Positions 21,801 to 31,501 of a stretch of 64,000 nucleotides of DNA are shown piece after piece; the stretch's first letter is position 1, and each line of letters opens with the position of its first letter. This stretch comes from Ailurus styani (Eukaryota > Chordata > Mammalia > Carnivora > Ailuridae), in contig LNAC01000682.1 in assembly GCA_002007465.1 (NCBI GenBank), forward strand, positions 647,806 through 711,805, written 5' to 3'. The notes below the pieces were generated by a model. It ran no database searches and was not told where the DNA came from. It saw only the letters and a list, made by a program, of their open reading frames with translations. Both the position numbers and the translations under genes were made by a program.

Positions 21801-21816
21801 CGGAAACAAGGATTTT
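21801..21816. repeat. Target-site duplication, left
   Basis: CGGAAACAAGGATTTT, perfect 16-base match to 22013-22028. Confidence 0.95.
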
Positions 21817-22012
21817 TTAAAATATTTTATTTATTTATTTGACACACAGAGAGAGATCAGATCACAAGTAGGCTGAGAGGCAGGCAGAGAGAGAGGAGGA
21901 AGCAGGCTCTCCGCTGAGCAGGGAGCCCTATGTGGGCCTCGATTCCAGGACCCTGGGATCATGACCTGAGCGGAAGGCAGAGGCTTTAACCCACTGATCC
22001 ACCCAGGTGCCC
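21817..22012 (-). mobile_element. Young musteloid-type CAN SINE
   Basis: Antisense copy with tail complement (TTAAAATATTTTATTTATTT), 'ATCACAAGTAGGCTGAGAGG', 'GCAGGCAGAGAGAGAGGAGG', 'GGATCATGACCTGAGCGGAA' and head complement 'CCACCCAGGTGCCC'. Perfect 16-base flanking duplications indicate a comparatively recent insertion. Confidence 0.97.
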
Positions 22013-22028
22013 CGGAAACAAGGATTTT
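22013..22028. repeat. Target-site duplication, right
   Basis: Partner of 21801-21816. Confidence 0.95.
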
Positions 22029-22214
22029 AATACAAATAGTTTACATAGGAGGCTATCCCAGGAAGCACCAGTTTGGGGTGAGCAGGTGAGGGAGAGAGGA
22101 AGGAAGCTAATGCAGGAAGCATTGATTATAGCTATAACCAACTGTTGCTCAATTCACTAGGGTCCTCTGGGAAGCAGTGTAGACCATGCTTTGGTGTCTC
22201 TGAGATGGGGCATT

Positions 22215-22229
22215 TATCTTTCAACTTCT
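22215..22229. repeat. Target-site duplication, left
   Basis: TATCTTTCAACTTCT, perfect 15-base match to 22435-22449. Confidence 0.95.
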
Positions 22230-22434
22230 TTTTTTTTTTTTTTTTTAAAGATTTTATTTATTCAATTGACACAGAGAGAGAGATTACAAGTAGGCAGAGA
22301 GGCAGGCAGAGAGAGAGGAGGAAGCAGGCTCCCTGCCGAGCAGAGAGCCCGATGTGGACCTCGATCCCAGGACCCTGGGATCATGACCTGAGCCGAAGGC
22401 AGCGGCTTTAACCCACTGAGCCACCCAGGCGCCC
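22230..22434 (-). mobile_element. Young musteloid-type CAN SINE
   Basis: Antisense copy, full length, with a long T run (17 bases, complement of the poly-A), 'GATTACAAGTAGGCAGAGAG', 'GGATCATGACCTGAGCCGAA' and head complement 'CTGAGCCACCCAGGCGCCC'. A perfect target duplication and a long uninterrupted A tail point to a recent insertion, only about 220 bp from the previous SINE. Confidence 0.97.
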
Positions 22435-22449
22435 TATCTTTCAACTTCT
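22435..22449. repeat. Target-site duplication, right
   Basis: Partner of 22215-22229. Confidence 0.95.
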
Positions 22450-22789
22450 AATTTGTTGATTTATGTTCCTGGAGACATTAACTACCTACACTTCCCATGA
22501 ACAAGTCAAACACAAACCTGTGGTGAGAGACAGCCCTCAGAATAATTGCAGGGACTGTTAACAAGGATAGGAATGGTAACACCAAGGGGCTATGCATGGG
22601 GCACAAATGGCTCTGCTACATCCCTCTTCTTACTAGATAGGGATTTCATCTATTTTCATAAGCGAGCAGGAGGTTTATTATTCTATCACCTGGACCATTT
22701 CAAAAATCATCCCCAGTCATGATGCGTGGTGAGAACCATATCATGTCACTCTACCCTAGAATATTGAGGTCAACCTGGACTTTGAGAAG

Positions 22790-23320
22790 TTATAGTGGGT
22801 ACTGTAGATTTGTTGCATTGGCCTGCCCAGGTTTCTTTTTGCCATCCTGCATGACTGTGATGGAAGGGTCTGTGGATCACAGAAACCTGCCTGTCTTCCA
22901 GCTGCAGAGGTGGACACATGGCTGGGGCCAGCCAATCATAGTCCTCTTATGCCCATTAAATGTTCAAAGGGTCCACCTGGGCCTCAAGCAGGGTCAGTTG
23001 GAATCCTTTAGCAAGATTTCATATATGGATGCTGGGAGAGTGAGCTGCTTGAGGGCCATGTAAGCCTGGAACCCCCAAGGACCATCTTGCCATCCACAGA
23101 AAGAATATCTGGAAAATGAAGCTGTACTGAGGAAAGTAGGACAAAGGAACTGGTAGACAGAGACTGAGTTATGATGAAAATGTGAGCGCCTGGATCCAGC
23201 TTTGCCCAAAGTCAGTACACTCCCGACTTTCAAAGCTCACAAGTCAACAAATGCCATTGGCCCTCAAGGTTAATTTTAAGCTGGGCTCCTGTCACTTAAT
23301 TGAAAGAATCCTTTCCAAAC
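22790..23320 (+). mobile_element. Ancient mammalian interspersed repeat, family unassigned
   Basis: Phrases such as 'ATGGCTGGGGCCAGCCAATC', 'GCGCCTGGATCCAGCTTTGC' and 'GCTCCTGTCACTTAATTGAA' resemble a common old mammalian repeat whose 3' end reads 'CTGGATCCAGCCATGCCTGA' and 'TTTCTGTCACTTGCAACC'. I cannot name the family with confidence. No coding content. Confidence 0.45.
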
Positions 23321-24046
23321 AATGTGTTCCCAGAATATCATGCACTTTGTTGTTTTGAGGGCAGACTCTTCATCCATTAGACTATACAGAGAGAAGATCA
23401 GTCACTGCATTCACTATTGGGGTGTCAGCATCACCTTTGTGTACCCTCCCTTTCCTCCAAGGACCATGGAGGAAGGCTGATTTGGCCTGAGATTTGCTTG
23501 ACTCATGGACACTGTATAACTGATCAGTTTCCCTCCTCACATTGGCTCCTAGGAATACCTGAGGGGAAATGTGTTCTATTTTTTTCTCCCTTCATTGCCC
23601 AACTTCTTCACATCTTTCATGTTTTGAATTATAGGCATTTTTGTACACCACTAAAAATATATTTTATTTTTCTTTTGAATGTGAAGAATTACAGCAGCTG
23701 TGTTCACACTCTCCAACTTCAGCTTGTAGCTACGATGGACTAATACTTGTGTGCAACAGCAATCCTACTCACTGAACTTGGTTTTTCTGCCTCAGAGCTT
23801 CTCCAAAGCCACCAGGGCTTATTCAGTCCACACAAGCACTGCTCAGAGGGTTGGGGGGGGGTAGTGTTGACATCTTCAGGAGAAACCCTCTATCAAAGGA
23901 GGATGAGGATTAGTATAAAAATGCCCCAGCTTCCTATTGGCTAAGAGGACTCTTTTGAAGTGTATTCTACACTATTCCTTAAGGACCCCCCCCCCCGGAA
24001 AATTGTGCTCAGATGCCCACGGAAATAACCAGTCTTTATTTGCTTT
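23321..24046. other. Unique non-coding sequence
   Basis: Nothing recognised except homopolymer G (23851-23859) and C (23986-23997) runs. Confidence 0.55.
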
Positions 24047-24060
24047 AAGAGCTCACCACT
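24047..24060. repeat. Target-site duplication, left
   Basis: AAGAGCTCACCACT, one mismatch to 24243-24256 (AAGAACTCACCACT). Confidence 0.88.
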
Positions 24061-24242
24061 GGGATGCCTGGGTGGCTCTCTCAGTTAAACATCTGCCTTT
24101 GGCTTGAGTCATGATCTCAGGGTCCTAGGATCGAGCCCCGCATCTGGCTCTCTGCTCAGTGGGAAGTCTGCTTCTCCCTCTTCCTCTGAGTCCTCTTTCA
24201 CTTGTTCTCTCTCAAATAAATAAATAAAATCTTAAAAAAACA
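24061..24242 (+). mobile_element. CAN SINE
   Basis: Head 'GGGATGCCTGGGTGGCTC', 'GAGTCATGATCTCAGGGTCC', box B 'GGATCGAGCCCC', CT-rich body, tail AAATAAATAAATAAAATC. Flanked by a 14-base duplication with one mismatch. Confidence 0.95.
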
Positions 24243-24256
24243 AAGAACTCACCACT
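24243..24256. repeat. Target-site duplication, right
   Basis: Partner of 24047-24060. Confidence 0.88.
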
Positions 24257-26337
24257 TACAGTCTTTTCTTCTTCCTCTTATCTCACTTCCCCCATTTCCT
24301 TATGTTACTTCCTGGAATCACCTTGCAAAAAACTGAAGGCACCCTCCCACAGGTCCTAGTCTTGGGCTCTGTTTTTGGTAGAACCCAAACCAAAAGAGAA
24401 ATAAATTAATTAAATTAAAATAAACAAATAAATTAGTTAACAACCTTTTTTTTTCCCTCACCCCATTTGGGAAGATGCTAAATGAAACAGCAATTGTGCA
24501 AAAAAATAGCACAAATTCAATGTGTTTGGCTGAAAATGGCATCAAGAGTGTCTGAGAAAGGTCCCTCCTCTGAGCACGGGGATCATATTCCCTTGGTGAG
24601 GAGGGCTGTGACAAGATTCTGGAGGGAGGACAAACAATCATAAGGCTCCGTCGGACACACCGCTGCCTGCTGATTGCAGAATAAAAGAAAAACCGCTGAG
24701 GGGAGGATCTCCTTCTAGTCTGCAGGCTTGCAGACACATTTATATATACATACCACACCATTATACTAAAGAGAATTACATTAAAATGAATGGAAAACAA
24801 ACAAATACAAAACTTGAAACTTGAAAGAAAAATAAATTAGCCAATTATTTCCACATCTAACCATTTGGTACAAAGGTCTGACAGGATGTAACATTCTCCC
24901 TCCCTTTCTGTGAAGAAAATTTCCACAGCATTTGTTCCCAACAGTGTAATGTACTTCCTGTTGTGATCTGTGAGCCGTTCACACCAACCTGATGGCTTGC
25001 TTCCCCTTACACCAGGCAGAAGGGATTATGCCTCTGGGTTGGGATGGGATGGGTGCCTGTGGCCTGGGGACTCCCCTGCTCTGTGACCATCCCAAATCCC
25101 TTCTCCCTGGTTTAGTCCCATGAACCTTTGAGCCTCAGAAAATTCAGCCAACACCCTGAGGCCTACTCCACCCCTGCACGCTGGTTCGCGAGGGCCAAGA
25201 CCCTGCTCCTTCAGAAGTCCAGAAAGTGCCTGCTAACAGGACCAAGCCCAGAATTCTTCTCCAGAATACATAGCCAGGGCGGCTTTCCACATGAATTAAA
25301 CACAAATTAAACGTAGCCAACAGAGTTTGGCTCCACATCAATCTCTTTATTAAAAAACAAACAAACAAACAAACAAACAAACAAGGGGAAATTGGAGCTC
25401 AAGGAAAGAGGAAAGAGATAGTATGGAATGAGCCTCCTCCTGCATGGGGCGCTGTGAGGCAGGAAAGGTCCCTGGTCAGCGAAGACCTGGGCTTTGTCCG
25501 GGCCTCAGTGGCTTCACCTGTCAAGGCAGGGCTTTGTACCAGCTGCTTGGGGTCCTCAGGAGACCCTCCAGGCCCCAACATGTGGAGTTAAGTGACTCTA
25601 GGGTCCCTGAAGGATCTTTGACTGTGGCCCCAGGAGGTCCCAGTGCTGCCCTCCCTCAACACCCCATATCTCCAGGAAGCATAGAGGAGGCGTGGGTGAC
25701 CATAGGGGCCACTAGGAAGGGCCTCACTGGTGGCTTTCTCCGGCAAGCCTTCCCTGGATTCCCTTGGGGACTCTCTGACTCAGCAAGCTCCCAGGAGAGC
25801 CTTGTCTCGAACAGATCCGAAGCAAGGATTGTAAAAATAGAGCCAACAGACTGTGATTACAGAGGAACTGTTTCAATCCATCAAAGACCCAGGTTTTTAA
25901 TGCCTCACACTGAGGTTCAGGCTTGTGTGGAATGAGAGTGGATCTGGGTCTTTGTTCCAGCCCTTGGCTGGAGCCAGGCTGGTATCCCAGGAGGGGAACT
26001 TGAGCAGATTCCCAGACTCCTGAGCCACAGCCATTTCCTTGGCAGAGGCGGCCATGCACTCCAGGCCGGGTGCAAGGGCTAGGGAAGGGTCTCAACTCCA
26101 GGAGAGTCAGAGCAGCAGGCTCAACGGCTAGAAAATCTCCCATCAGAAACACTTGCTAGGCCTTATAATCTGCAGCAGCTTTGAAGGCAGGGCAGGGTAA
26201 CATCGAGGATATATAGGGGGTGAGGCTTGGTTCCAGGAAGCAAGGCACCATGCGGCTTGGGGCGAGTGGTCTCCCATGGAAAAAGACACACAGGGCTATT
26301 GGTTCACCTGGAAACAGGAAAGGAAGGTATAAAACTT
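24257..26337. other. Unique, repeat-poor non-coding block
   Basis: Contains two fairly long open frames without recognisable domains (24318-24800 minus, 160 codons; 25444-25935 plus, 163 codons). 25444-25935 is overlapped by open minus frames. An (AAAC)n run sits at 25353-25383. No splice or promoter structure is evident, so I do not call genes. Confidence 0.5.
25353..25383 (+). repeat. (AAAC)n microsatellite
   Basis: About seven AAAC units. No SINE or LINE body precedes it, so it is not an obvious retroelement tail. Confidence 0.9.
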
Positions 26338-26346
26338 CTAGGTGTT

Positions 26347-26621
26347 GGGGTGCCTGGGTGGCTCAGTGGGTTAAAGCCTCTGCCTTCAGCTCAGGTCATG
26401 ATCTCAGGGTCCTGGGATCAAGCCCCGAGTTGGCTGCCTGCTCAGCAGGGAGCCTGCTTCCTCTTCTCTCCGCCTGCCTCTCTGCCTACTGGTAANTTGG
26501 CTGCCTGCTCAGCAGGGAGCCTGCTTCCTCTTCTCTCCGCCTGCCTCTCTGCCTACTGGTAATCTCACTCTCCATGTCAAATAAATAAACAAAAATCTTA
26601 AAAAAAAAAAAAAAAAAAACC
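26347..26621 (+). mobile_element. CAN SINE containing a 66-bp duplication around one N
   Basis: Head 'GGGGTGCCTGGGTGGCTCAG', 'CAGCTCAGGTCATGATCTCA', body, and tail AAATAAATAAACAAAAATC plus about 20 A. The segment 26430-26495 is repeated exactly at 26497-26562 with a single N between. Without the duplication the element has normal length. Flanking CTAGGTGTT (26338-26346 and 26622-26630) is the target duplication. Confidence 0.95.
26430..26562 (+). repeat. 66-bp exact tandem duplication with N at 26496
   Basis: Copies 26430-26495 and 26497-26562 are identical, running from TTGGCTGCCTGCTCAGCAGG to CTGCCTACTGGTAA. The N marks an unresolved base or gap. Most likely an assembly join in which two overlapping contig ends were not merged. 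Confidence 0.95.
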
Positions 26622-26848
26622 CTAGGTGTTATTGTTGGTCATGCTCTGTGCCTTAGGAAAGCTGGTCACCATTCTGGGCCCCTGAGATTTCTCACCTCTT
26701 GGCAAAGCTCAGTGAATACTCCCGAAGAAAAGGGAATGGCAGTGAGCCACATGGCTGCCAATGTGCAAAGGCTCAAGGAGCCCTCTGGTACCCCCAAAGA
26801 AGCAGTGCAGGCATGAAGGGTAGGTGAAGGGAAGGCGTGGTGACTCTT

Positions 26849-26849
<1 letters not shown>

Positions 26850-26887
<38 letters not shown>
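26850..26887 (+). repeat. (CA)19 microsatellite
   Basis: About 38 bases of uninterrupted AC/CA. Confidence 0.97.
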
Positions 26888-26889
<2 letters not shown>

Positions 26890-27149
26890 CCACCCTGCAG
26901 AAACTTCCAGCCAGCAGTGGTCAACCCCACCCATGCCACTCAGAGAGGGAGGTACCCAGGCCCAAAGGAGGTTACAGAGCCCAGCGCTCACAGGGAGCTG
27001 TTTCTCTGTAAGCACTTGGCACCACTCTTTGCGGGCACTGGGTCTGCTCTCTTCTGGGAAAACCAAGAATCAGAGGAGGGACCATTCTGCCCCGGAAAGA
27101 ATGGCCCATTTCTCTTTCCCTCGAAGGCAGCTGAGCTCGGTGCTTAAAT

Positions 27150-27335
27150 TGTGGGGTGCTGGGTTCAGGCTGCAGGCTCTGAGACAGTGTCTTCCCTCTC
27201 TTTCAGCCTTGTTGCCTGATCTGTCAAATAGAGAGATCAAGGTAACAACCTCAGAGCATTAGCGGGATGATGCTGGTATCTTGTTTGTCAGAGCCTAGTG
27301 AATAGTAATGGCTCAATAAATGCTGGTTACTGTGA
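27150..27335 (+). mobile_element. MIR SINE
   Basis: Sense MIR: 'GCTGGGTTCAGGCTGCAGGC', 'GCCTGATCTGTCAAATAGAG', 'AACCTCAGAGCATTAGCGGG', and 'TAATGGCTCAATAAATGCTG' reproduce the MIR core and LINE-related tail. Confidence 0.8.
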
Positions 27336-27659
27336 CTCTTGAGCTCTGAGGCAGTGTTGCCCAACACATGAGAATCTCCATAAGGGAATCCAGGCAAAGA
27401 TGCTAACTTCAAGGAGGTTGCTGCCCTGAGGCCTTGATGAGGGGAAAGGAAGGGACTTATACATGAAAATGCTCTAGCTCGGGCCTCCCTCCAGCCATCT
27501 GGCTTACCTTGTGTTCCAGCCAGACCAAGCACGTTGGCTTAGAGTCATAAAGAGACAACCCTCCTGGACCAAGAAGGTTTTCAGCTGCAGATGGAATAGG
27601 AGGGAAGGGGCTTCTAAATCCTTCAAAAACCCATTCTTGAGAAATCATGACAACATCAA

Positions 27660-27995
27660 GGCCATGGAGTTGGAACCCTAGGTTTGCAGATTTCAGTTCG
27701 ATCATTTCTACCTGGTGTAACCTTGAGAAATGAAGATACTCACCCTTAACTTGGGAATTACTATTAAGATTAAATGAGATCATGTATGGATAGCTCCAAG
27801 GAAATTTTTTTTATTCCCAGATTTTATTTATTTAATTAGTTAGTTAGTTAAGTTTATTTATTTATTTTTTTTAGTAATCTCTACACCCAACGTGGGGTTC
27901 AAACTCACAACCTGGAGATCAAGGGTCGCATACTCTTCTGACAGAACCAGCCAGGAACTCCCCTTGGAAATATCTAATAAACGTTAGTTTCCTTT
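27660..27995 (+). mobile_element. MIR SINE split by a CAN SINE
   Basis: Sense MIR: 'GGTTTGCAGATTTCAG', 'GGTGTAACCTTGAGAAATGA', 'ATTAAGATTAAATGAGATCA', then after the CAN SINE (27811-27962) 'TATCTAATAAACGTTAGT', which is the MIR tail (CTCAATAAATGTTAG). Confidence 0.7.
27811..27962 (-). mobile_element. Short CAN SINE (older type), antisense
   Basis: Complement of the short form: AT-rich tail with TTAG units, 'TTAGTAATCTCTACACCCAA', 'CGTGGGGTTCAAACTC', 'GGAGATCAAGGGTCGCATAC', 'GAACCAGCCAGGAACTCCC'. Same subtype as 11949-12059. Confidence 0.85.
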
Positions 27996-28171
27996 TGTTT
28001 GGATGATAGCTCCATGAAATCTCTGTCTCATTCTCTGTGGTGTCTTGGTTCACTCAGCACAGAATCGATTGCCAGGCTTCTAAAGCAAAGATCCCATTAC
28101 CCTCTGTGTCAAACCCTGCTCCACCCAAAATTGCATGCTCATGCATGCACACACACACACACCTCCGGCCC

Positions 28172-28173
28172 AT

Positions 28174-28204
<31 letters not shown>

Positions 28205-28249
28205 TATTTTATTCATTCATTTGAGAGAGAATGACAGAGAGCACAAGCA

Positions 28250-28305
<56 letters not shown>

Positions 28306-28417
28306 CAGACTCCCTACTGAGCTGAGAGCCTGACATGGGGCTCAATCCCAGGACTCTGGGATCATGACCTGAGCCGAAGGCAGATGCTTAACCATCTGAG
28401 CCACCCAGGTGCCCCAC
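28172..28417 (-). mobile_element. CAN SINE with expanded tail and GA microsatellites
   Basis: Antisense SINE whose tail has expanded into (TTTA)n (28173-28205) and whose body has expanded into a long (GA)n (28244-28302). The rest is canonical: 'GGATCATGACCTGAGCCGAA' and 'CTGAGCCACCCAGGTGCCCC'. Short flanking duplication CCGGCCC at 28165-28171 and 28418-28424. Confidence 0.93.
28244..28302 (+). repeat. (GA)n microsatellite within SINE
   Basis: About 58 bases of nearly pure AG repeats, expanded from the GA-rich SINE body. Confidence 0.95.
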
Positions 28418-28424
28418 CCGGCCC

Positions 28425-28889
28425 TTTTAAAAGGAAATTTACTTCTCATAACCAAGCACGCTCAGGAGGAATGAAGTAACTGTGGTAAGAACTGTGAATT
28501 CAACCTCAGTGTCCCCTTGTCCCTTCCTCTCACAAAGTACCTGAGCCTTCTTATGGCATCTGGAGGCTTTCTGCCCAGCATTTGGACTGCAAAAACATCT
28601 TTTTGTCCCTCCCTAGGAGGCTGCAGCTCTGCAGAGCTCCTATGTGCCATCCCAGTCGGGTCCCCGTGGAAAACATCAGGGGCCAGTGCCAGAGTCACAC
28701 CTTACACCTTCTGGGTGAAAGAGAGGTTTCTAACCCCAGGATTACAGTTCCTTGAATGTCTTGGTTTACAGTCCCACATGCATGATGCAAAAATCCACCT
28801 CTAATTCCTATTAAAGGGAATAACCAGCCACAGTCCCTCAAATCAAGACACAGATAGTCCTGCTTGAGTCAGCCCCCACACACCCATCT
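28425..28889. other. Unique non-coding sequence
   Basis: Nothing recognised. Confidence 0.55.
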
Positions 28890-28960
28890 GTCACTCACTC
28901 AACAAACAACTCCTCTGAGCAGCTGCTATTACCAGGTACCAGGCAAACAAGCCCTATCAG
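28890..28960 (-). mobile_element. L2 LINE 3' fragment, antisense
   Basis: 'CACTCACTCAACAAACAACT' and 'ACCAGGTACCAGGCAAAC' resemble the antisense L2 end. Confidence 0.45.
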
Positions 28961-29488
28961 TTCTATCTTGTTTCCTCTCCATCCCAGGGTTACTTCGCAA
29001 GCCCAAAACATCACTGTCTTATATCAGTCCGTGACAACAGCCTCCTAACAGACCTCCCACTAATCTGCTCTCCCTCCAGGAACAGTATTGGACTCTGACC
29101 GTCTGGGGCTGCCTCCCGTTGCAGCCTCAGTTCTGGAGCTCCTGTTCATACCCTCTGTGTTTCCCTGAAACTAACTTTCTATAGTTCCCTGTTTTCTGCC
29201 TAGAAGGACCATCTGGCTTCCTTACCCTTCTCCCATCTGCCTGGGGAACCAGGACTTCCTGAAAGATTCACCTCAAAACTCCTGTCTTTTGATAACCTCC
29301 CTGATAACCCTGACAGAATGAGTCACACTGTCCTGTGGGCTGTTTGTTGTACCTTTATCGTGGCATAGTATAAACAAATCCTGTCCATGTTTGTCTTCCC
29401 CACCTGACTCTGAATAACTCAAGGACAGAAACTGCCTTTGTCATCTTTATGGACTGTCCCTGGCACTGAGGAAGGGCTCTGCCACAGC
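28961..29488 (+). mobile_element. L2 LINE fragment
   Basis: 'GACAACAGCCTCCTAACAGA', 'CCTCCCACTAATCTGCTCTC', 'CTGACTCTGAATAACTCAAG', 'GGACAGAAACTGCCTTTGTC', 'TGTCCCTGGCACTGAGGAAG' follow the L2 3' order in sense, with a diverged middle. Confidence 0.6.
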
Positions 29489-29490
29489 TA

Positions 29491-29853
29491 AATATTTGTG
29501 TCCCCTCCTCCTAAATTCATATGTTGATTCCTAATGTCCAGTATTGTGGTATTTAGAGGCAGTGTTGGGGGGGGGGAGGAAATTAGATCATGAGAGCAAA
29601 GCCCTCACAAATGGGACTAGAGCCCTTATAAAAGAGACCCCAGAGAGCTCCATTGCCCCTTCCACCATGTGAGGACTCAGGGGAAAGACAGCCATCTTTG
29701 AACCTGGAAGCAGGCTCTCACCAGACACTGACTCTGCAGGTGTCTTGATCTTAGACTTTCCGGGCTCCAGGACTGTGAGAAAGTAAATTTCTGTTGTTCA
29801 AAAGGCAATCAGTCTATGATATTCTGTGACAGTAGCCTGAATGGATTAAGACA
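29491..29853 (+). mobile_element. ERVL-MaLR LTR (MLT1/MST type)
   Basis: Sense solo LTR: 'CCTAAATTCATATGTTGATT', 'GGCAGTGTTGGGGG', 'ACTAGAGCCCTTATAAAAGA' (promoter-like TATAAAA at about 29626), 'CCACCATGTGAGGACTCAGG', 'CTTGATCTTAGACTTTCCGG', 'GGACTGTGAGAAAGTAAATT' and 'TAGCCTGAATGGATTAAGAC'. A nearly complete MaLR LTR with no attached internal region. Confidence 0.85.
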
Positions 29854-30166
29854 GGCTTGATAACGTTTTATGGAATGGATTATTTATCTGATGTTATAAA
29901 ACAAATCACTCCCAAACATAGGAGCCTAAGACATAATCATTTATTATTATCTCTCACAGTCTCTGTGGACCAGGAATTTGGGAGTGGCTTAGCTGAGTGG
30001 TTCTGACTTGGAGGTCTCTCGAGAAGTTGCCATCAAGTTTCCAGCCTTGACTACATCATCCACAGACTTGACTGGGGCTGGAGGATCCACTTCTAAGATG
30101 ATTCACTCACATGGCTGCCAGTTGGGGGGGGTGGCTGTTGATGTCCAGAGAGTCTTCTTTCATTTC

Positions 30167-30173
30167 CATGAGG
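30167..30173. repeat. Target-site duplication of DNA element, left
   Basis: CATGAGG, repeated at 30480-30486 immediately outside the inverted termini. Confidence 0.75.
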
Positions 30174-30479
30174 TAGGGTTGCCAGATAAATACAGGATAC
30201 TCCATTAAATTCGAATTTCAAATAAATAAAGACAAATTCTAGTATAACTATGTCCCAAATATATACTTAAGATTTTAATTTATTTATCTGATATATATAG
30301 AGAGAGAGGCCAGCAGAGGGGGAGGGAGAAGCAGGCTTCCCATTGATCAGAGAGCCTGACATGGGCTTGATCCCAGGACTCTAGGATCATGACCTGAGCT
30401 GAAGGCAGATGCTTAACCAACTAGCCCACTCAGGCACCTTCCAAATTAAATTTTTATTTGCTAAATTTAGCTACCCTAA
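30174..30479. mobile_element. Palindromic non-autonomous DNA transposon, interrupted by a SINE
   Basis: Left terminus TAGGGTTGCCAGATAAATAC, right terminus the complement of TTAGGGTAGCTAAATTTAGC: imperfect inverted ends. The left arm (30174-30267) includes 'TTAAATTCGAATTTCA' and 'AGTATAACTATGTCCC', the arm sequence of a known long-palindrome mammalian element whose name I do not assert. CATGAGG flanks both ends (7 bp, or 8 with a mismatch), as expected for hAT-type insertion. The right arm is shortened to about 41 bases and a CAN SINE sits at 30268-30438. Confidence 0.7.
30268..30438 (-). mobile_element. CAN SINE nested in the DNA transposon
   Basis: Antisense SINE: tail complement, 'GGAGAAGCAGGCTTCCCATT', 'GGATCATGACCTGAGCTGAA', 'GATGCTTAACCAACTAGCCC' and head remnant 'ACTCAGGCACC'. 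Confidence 0.9.
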
Positions 30480-30486
30480 CATGAGG
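30480..30486. repeat. Target-site duplication of DNA element, right
   Basis: CATGAGG, partner of 30167-30173. Confidence 0.75.
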
Positions 30487-30810
30487 TCCTCCCTAAATAA
30501 TTGCCTAAGAGTCCTCACATCATGGGGTCTGGCTTTCTCTAGAGTGAATGATCCCAAGGCAGAAGCTGCAATACCTTTTGTGACCTATCTTCAAAAATCA
30601 CACCCTGTCACTTTCCCCATAATCTCCTGGCCATATAGTCCAGCCCTGATTCAGTAGGCAGGTGCCACATGAGGCATGAATACTAAAGGGAACATCCTGG
30701 AGGTTGGCTTTCATATGGAGTAGATTCTCCAATGACTGAATTCCATTCCTAACATCTCTAGTTATTCTCAGGTTGTTAACTGAAACATCCACTACCTGCC
30801 CCCCTCCCCA

Positions 30811-31501
30811 CATTGTTGGTGGGGACGCATACTGGTGTAGCCACTCTGGGAAACAGTATGGAGGTTCCTCAAAAGGTTAAAAATAGAACTACCCTACAAC
30901 CTAGCAATTGCATTTCTAGGAATTTATCCAAAGAATACAAACATAGTGATTCAAAGAGGCACAGGCTCCCCAGTGTTTATAGCAGCAACGCCCACAATAG
31001 CCAAACTAAGGAAAGAGCCCAGATGTCCATTGACAGATGAATGGATAATGAAGATGTGCTATATATATACAATGGAATATTGCTCAGCCATCAAAAAGAA
31101 TGGAATCTTGCCATTTGCAACCATGTAGATGAAATTAGAGGGTATTGTGCTAAGCAAAATAAGTCAAAGAAAGACAAATACCATATGATTTAACTCAAAT
31201 GTGGAATAAGAAACAAAACAGATGAACATAGGGGAAGGGAAGGAAAAATAAAATAAGATGAAAGCAGAGAGGGAGACAAACCATAAGAGACTCTTAACTA
31301 TAGGAAACAAACAGGGTTGCTAGAGGGGAAGTGGGTGGAAGGATGTGGTAACTGGGTGATGGGCATTAAGGAGGGCACTTGATGGAATGAGCACTGGGTG
31401 TTATATGCAACTGATGAATCACTAAATTCTACCCCTGAAACTAATAATACAGTATATATTAATTAAATTGAATTTAAATAAAAAAAATAAAAATTAAAAA
31501 A
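30811..31501 (+). mobile_element. 5'-truncated L1: ORF2 C-terminus, 3' UTR and tail
   Basis: Sense LINE-1. ORF2 remnant translated from about 30946 contains ATPTIAKLRKEPRCPLTDEW and YIYTMEYCSAIKKN (WIKKMW has become WIMKMC). Then the 3' UTR ('GAGACAAACCATAAGAGACT', 'GAATGAGCACTGGGTGTTAT', 'TGATGAATCACTAAATTCTA', 'AATTAAATTGAATTTAAAT') and an A-rich tail to 31501. The fragment begins in late ORF2, so it is a dead copy. Confidence 0.93.

Larger units (their letters stand above)
29873..30712 (-). mobile_element. ERVL-MaLR LTR (MLT1 type), antisense, with nested insertions
   Basis: Antisense LTR: 'ATCATTTATTATTATCTCTC', 'CTGTGGACCAGGAATTTGGG', 'GACTTGACTGGGGCTGGAGG', 'CTCACATGGCTGCCAG', then after the nested element 'GCAGAAGCTGCAATACCTTT', 'CACACCCTGTCACTTTCC' and 'ACATCCTGGAGGTTGGCT'. 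It is split by the DNA transposon at 30174-30479. It lies tail to tail with the LTR at 29491-29853. Confidence 0.78.

Noticed and set aside
24318..24800. 160-codon minus frame with hydrophobic start
   Set aside because: No recognised domain; hydrophobicity comes from A/T-rich DNA read in antisense, and no promoter or splice structure is seen.
25444..25935. 163-codon plus frame
   Set aside because: Open minus frames overlap it and the sequence shows no protein family signature.
26227..26562. 111-codon frame containing an X
   Set aside because: Runs through a CAN SINE and the duplicated 66-bp block around the N; an assembly artefact.
26666..27066. Frames with VCVCVCV runs
   Set aside because: Translation of the (CA)n microsatellite, not a protein. 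The same applies to frames over 40160-40614.
28173..28205. (TTTA)n as an independent tandem repeat
   Set aside because: It is the expanded complement of the CAN SINE tail.
29616..29632. TATAAAA motif as a gene promoter
   Set aside because: It lies at the expected place within a MaLR LTR; an old LTR promoter relic, with no coding sequence downstream.
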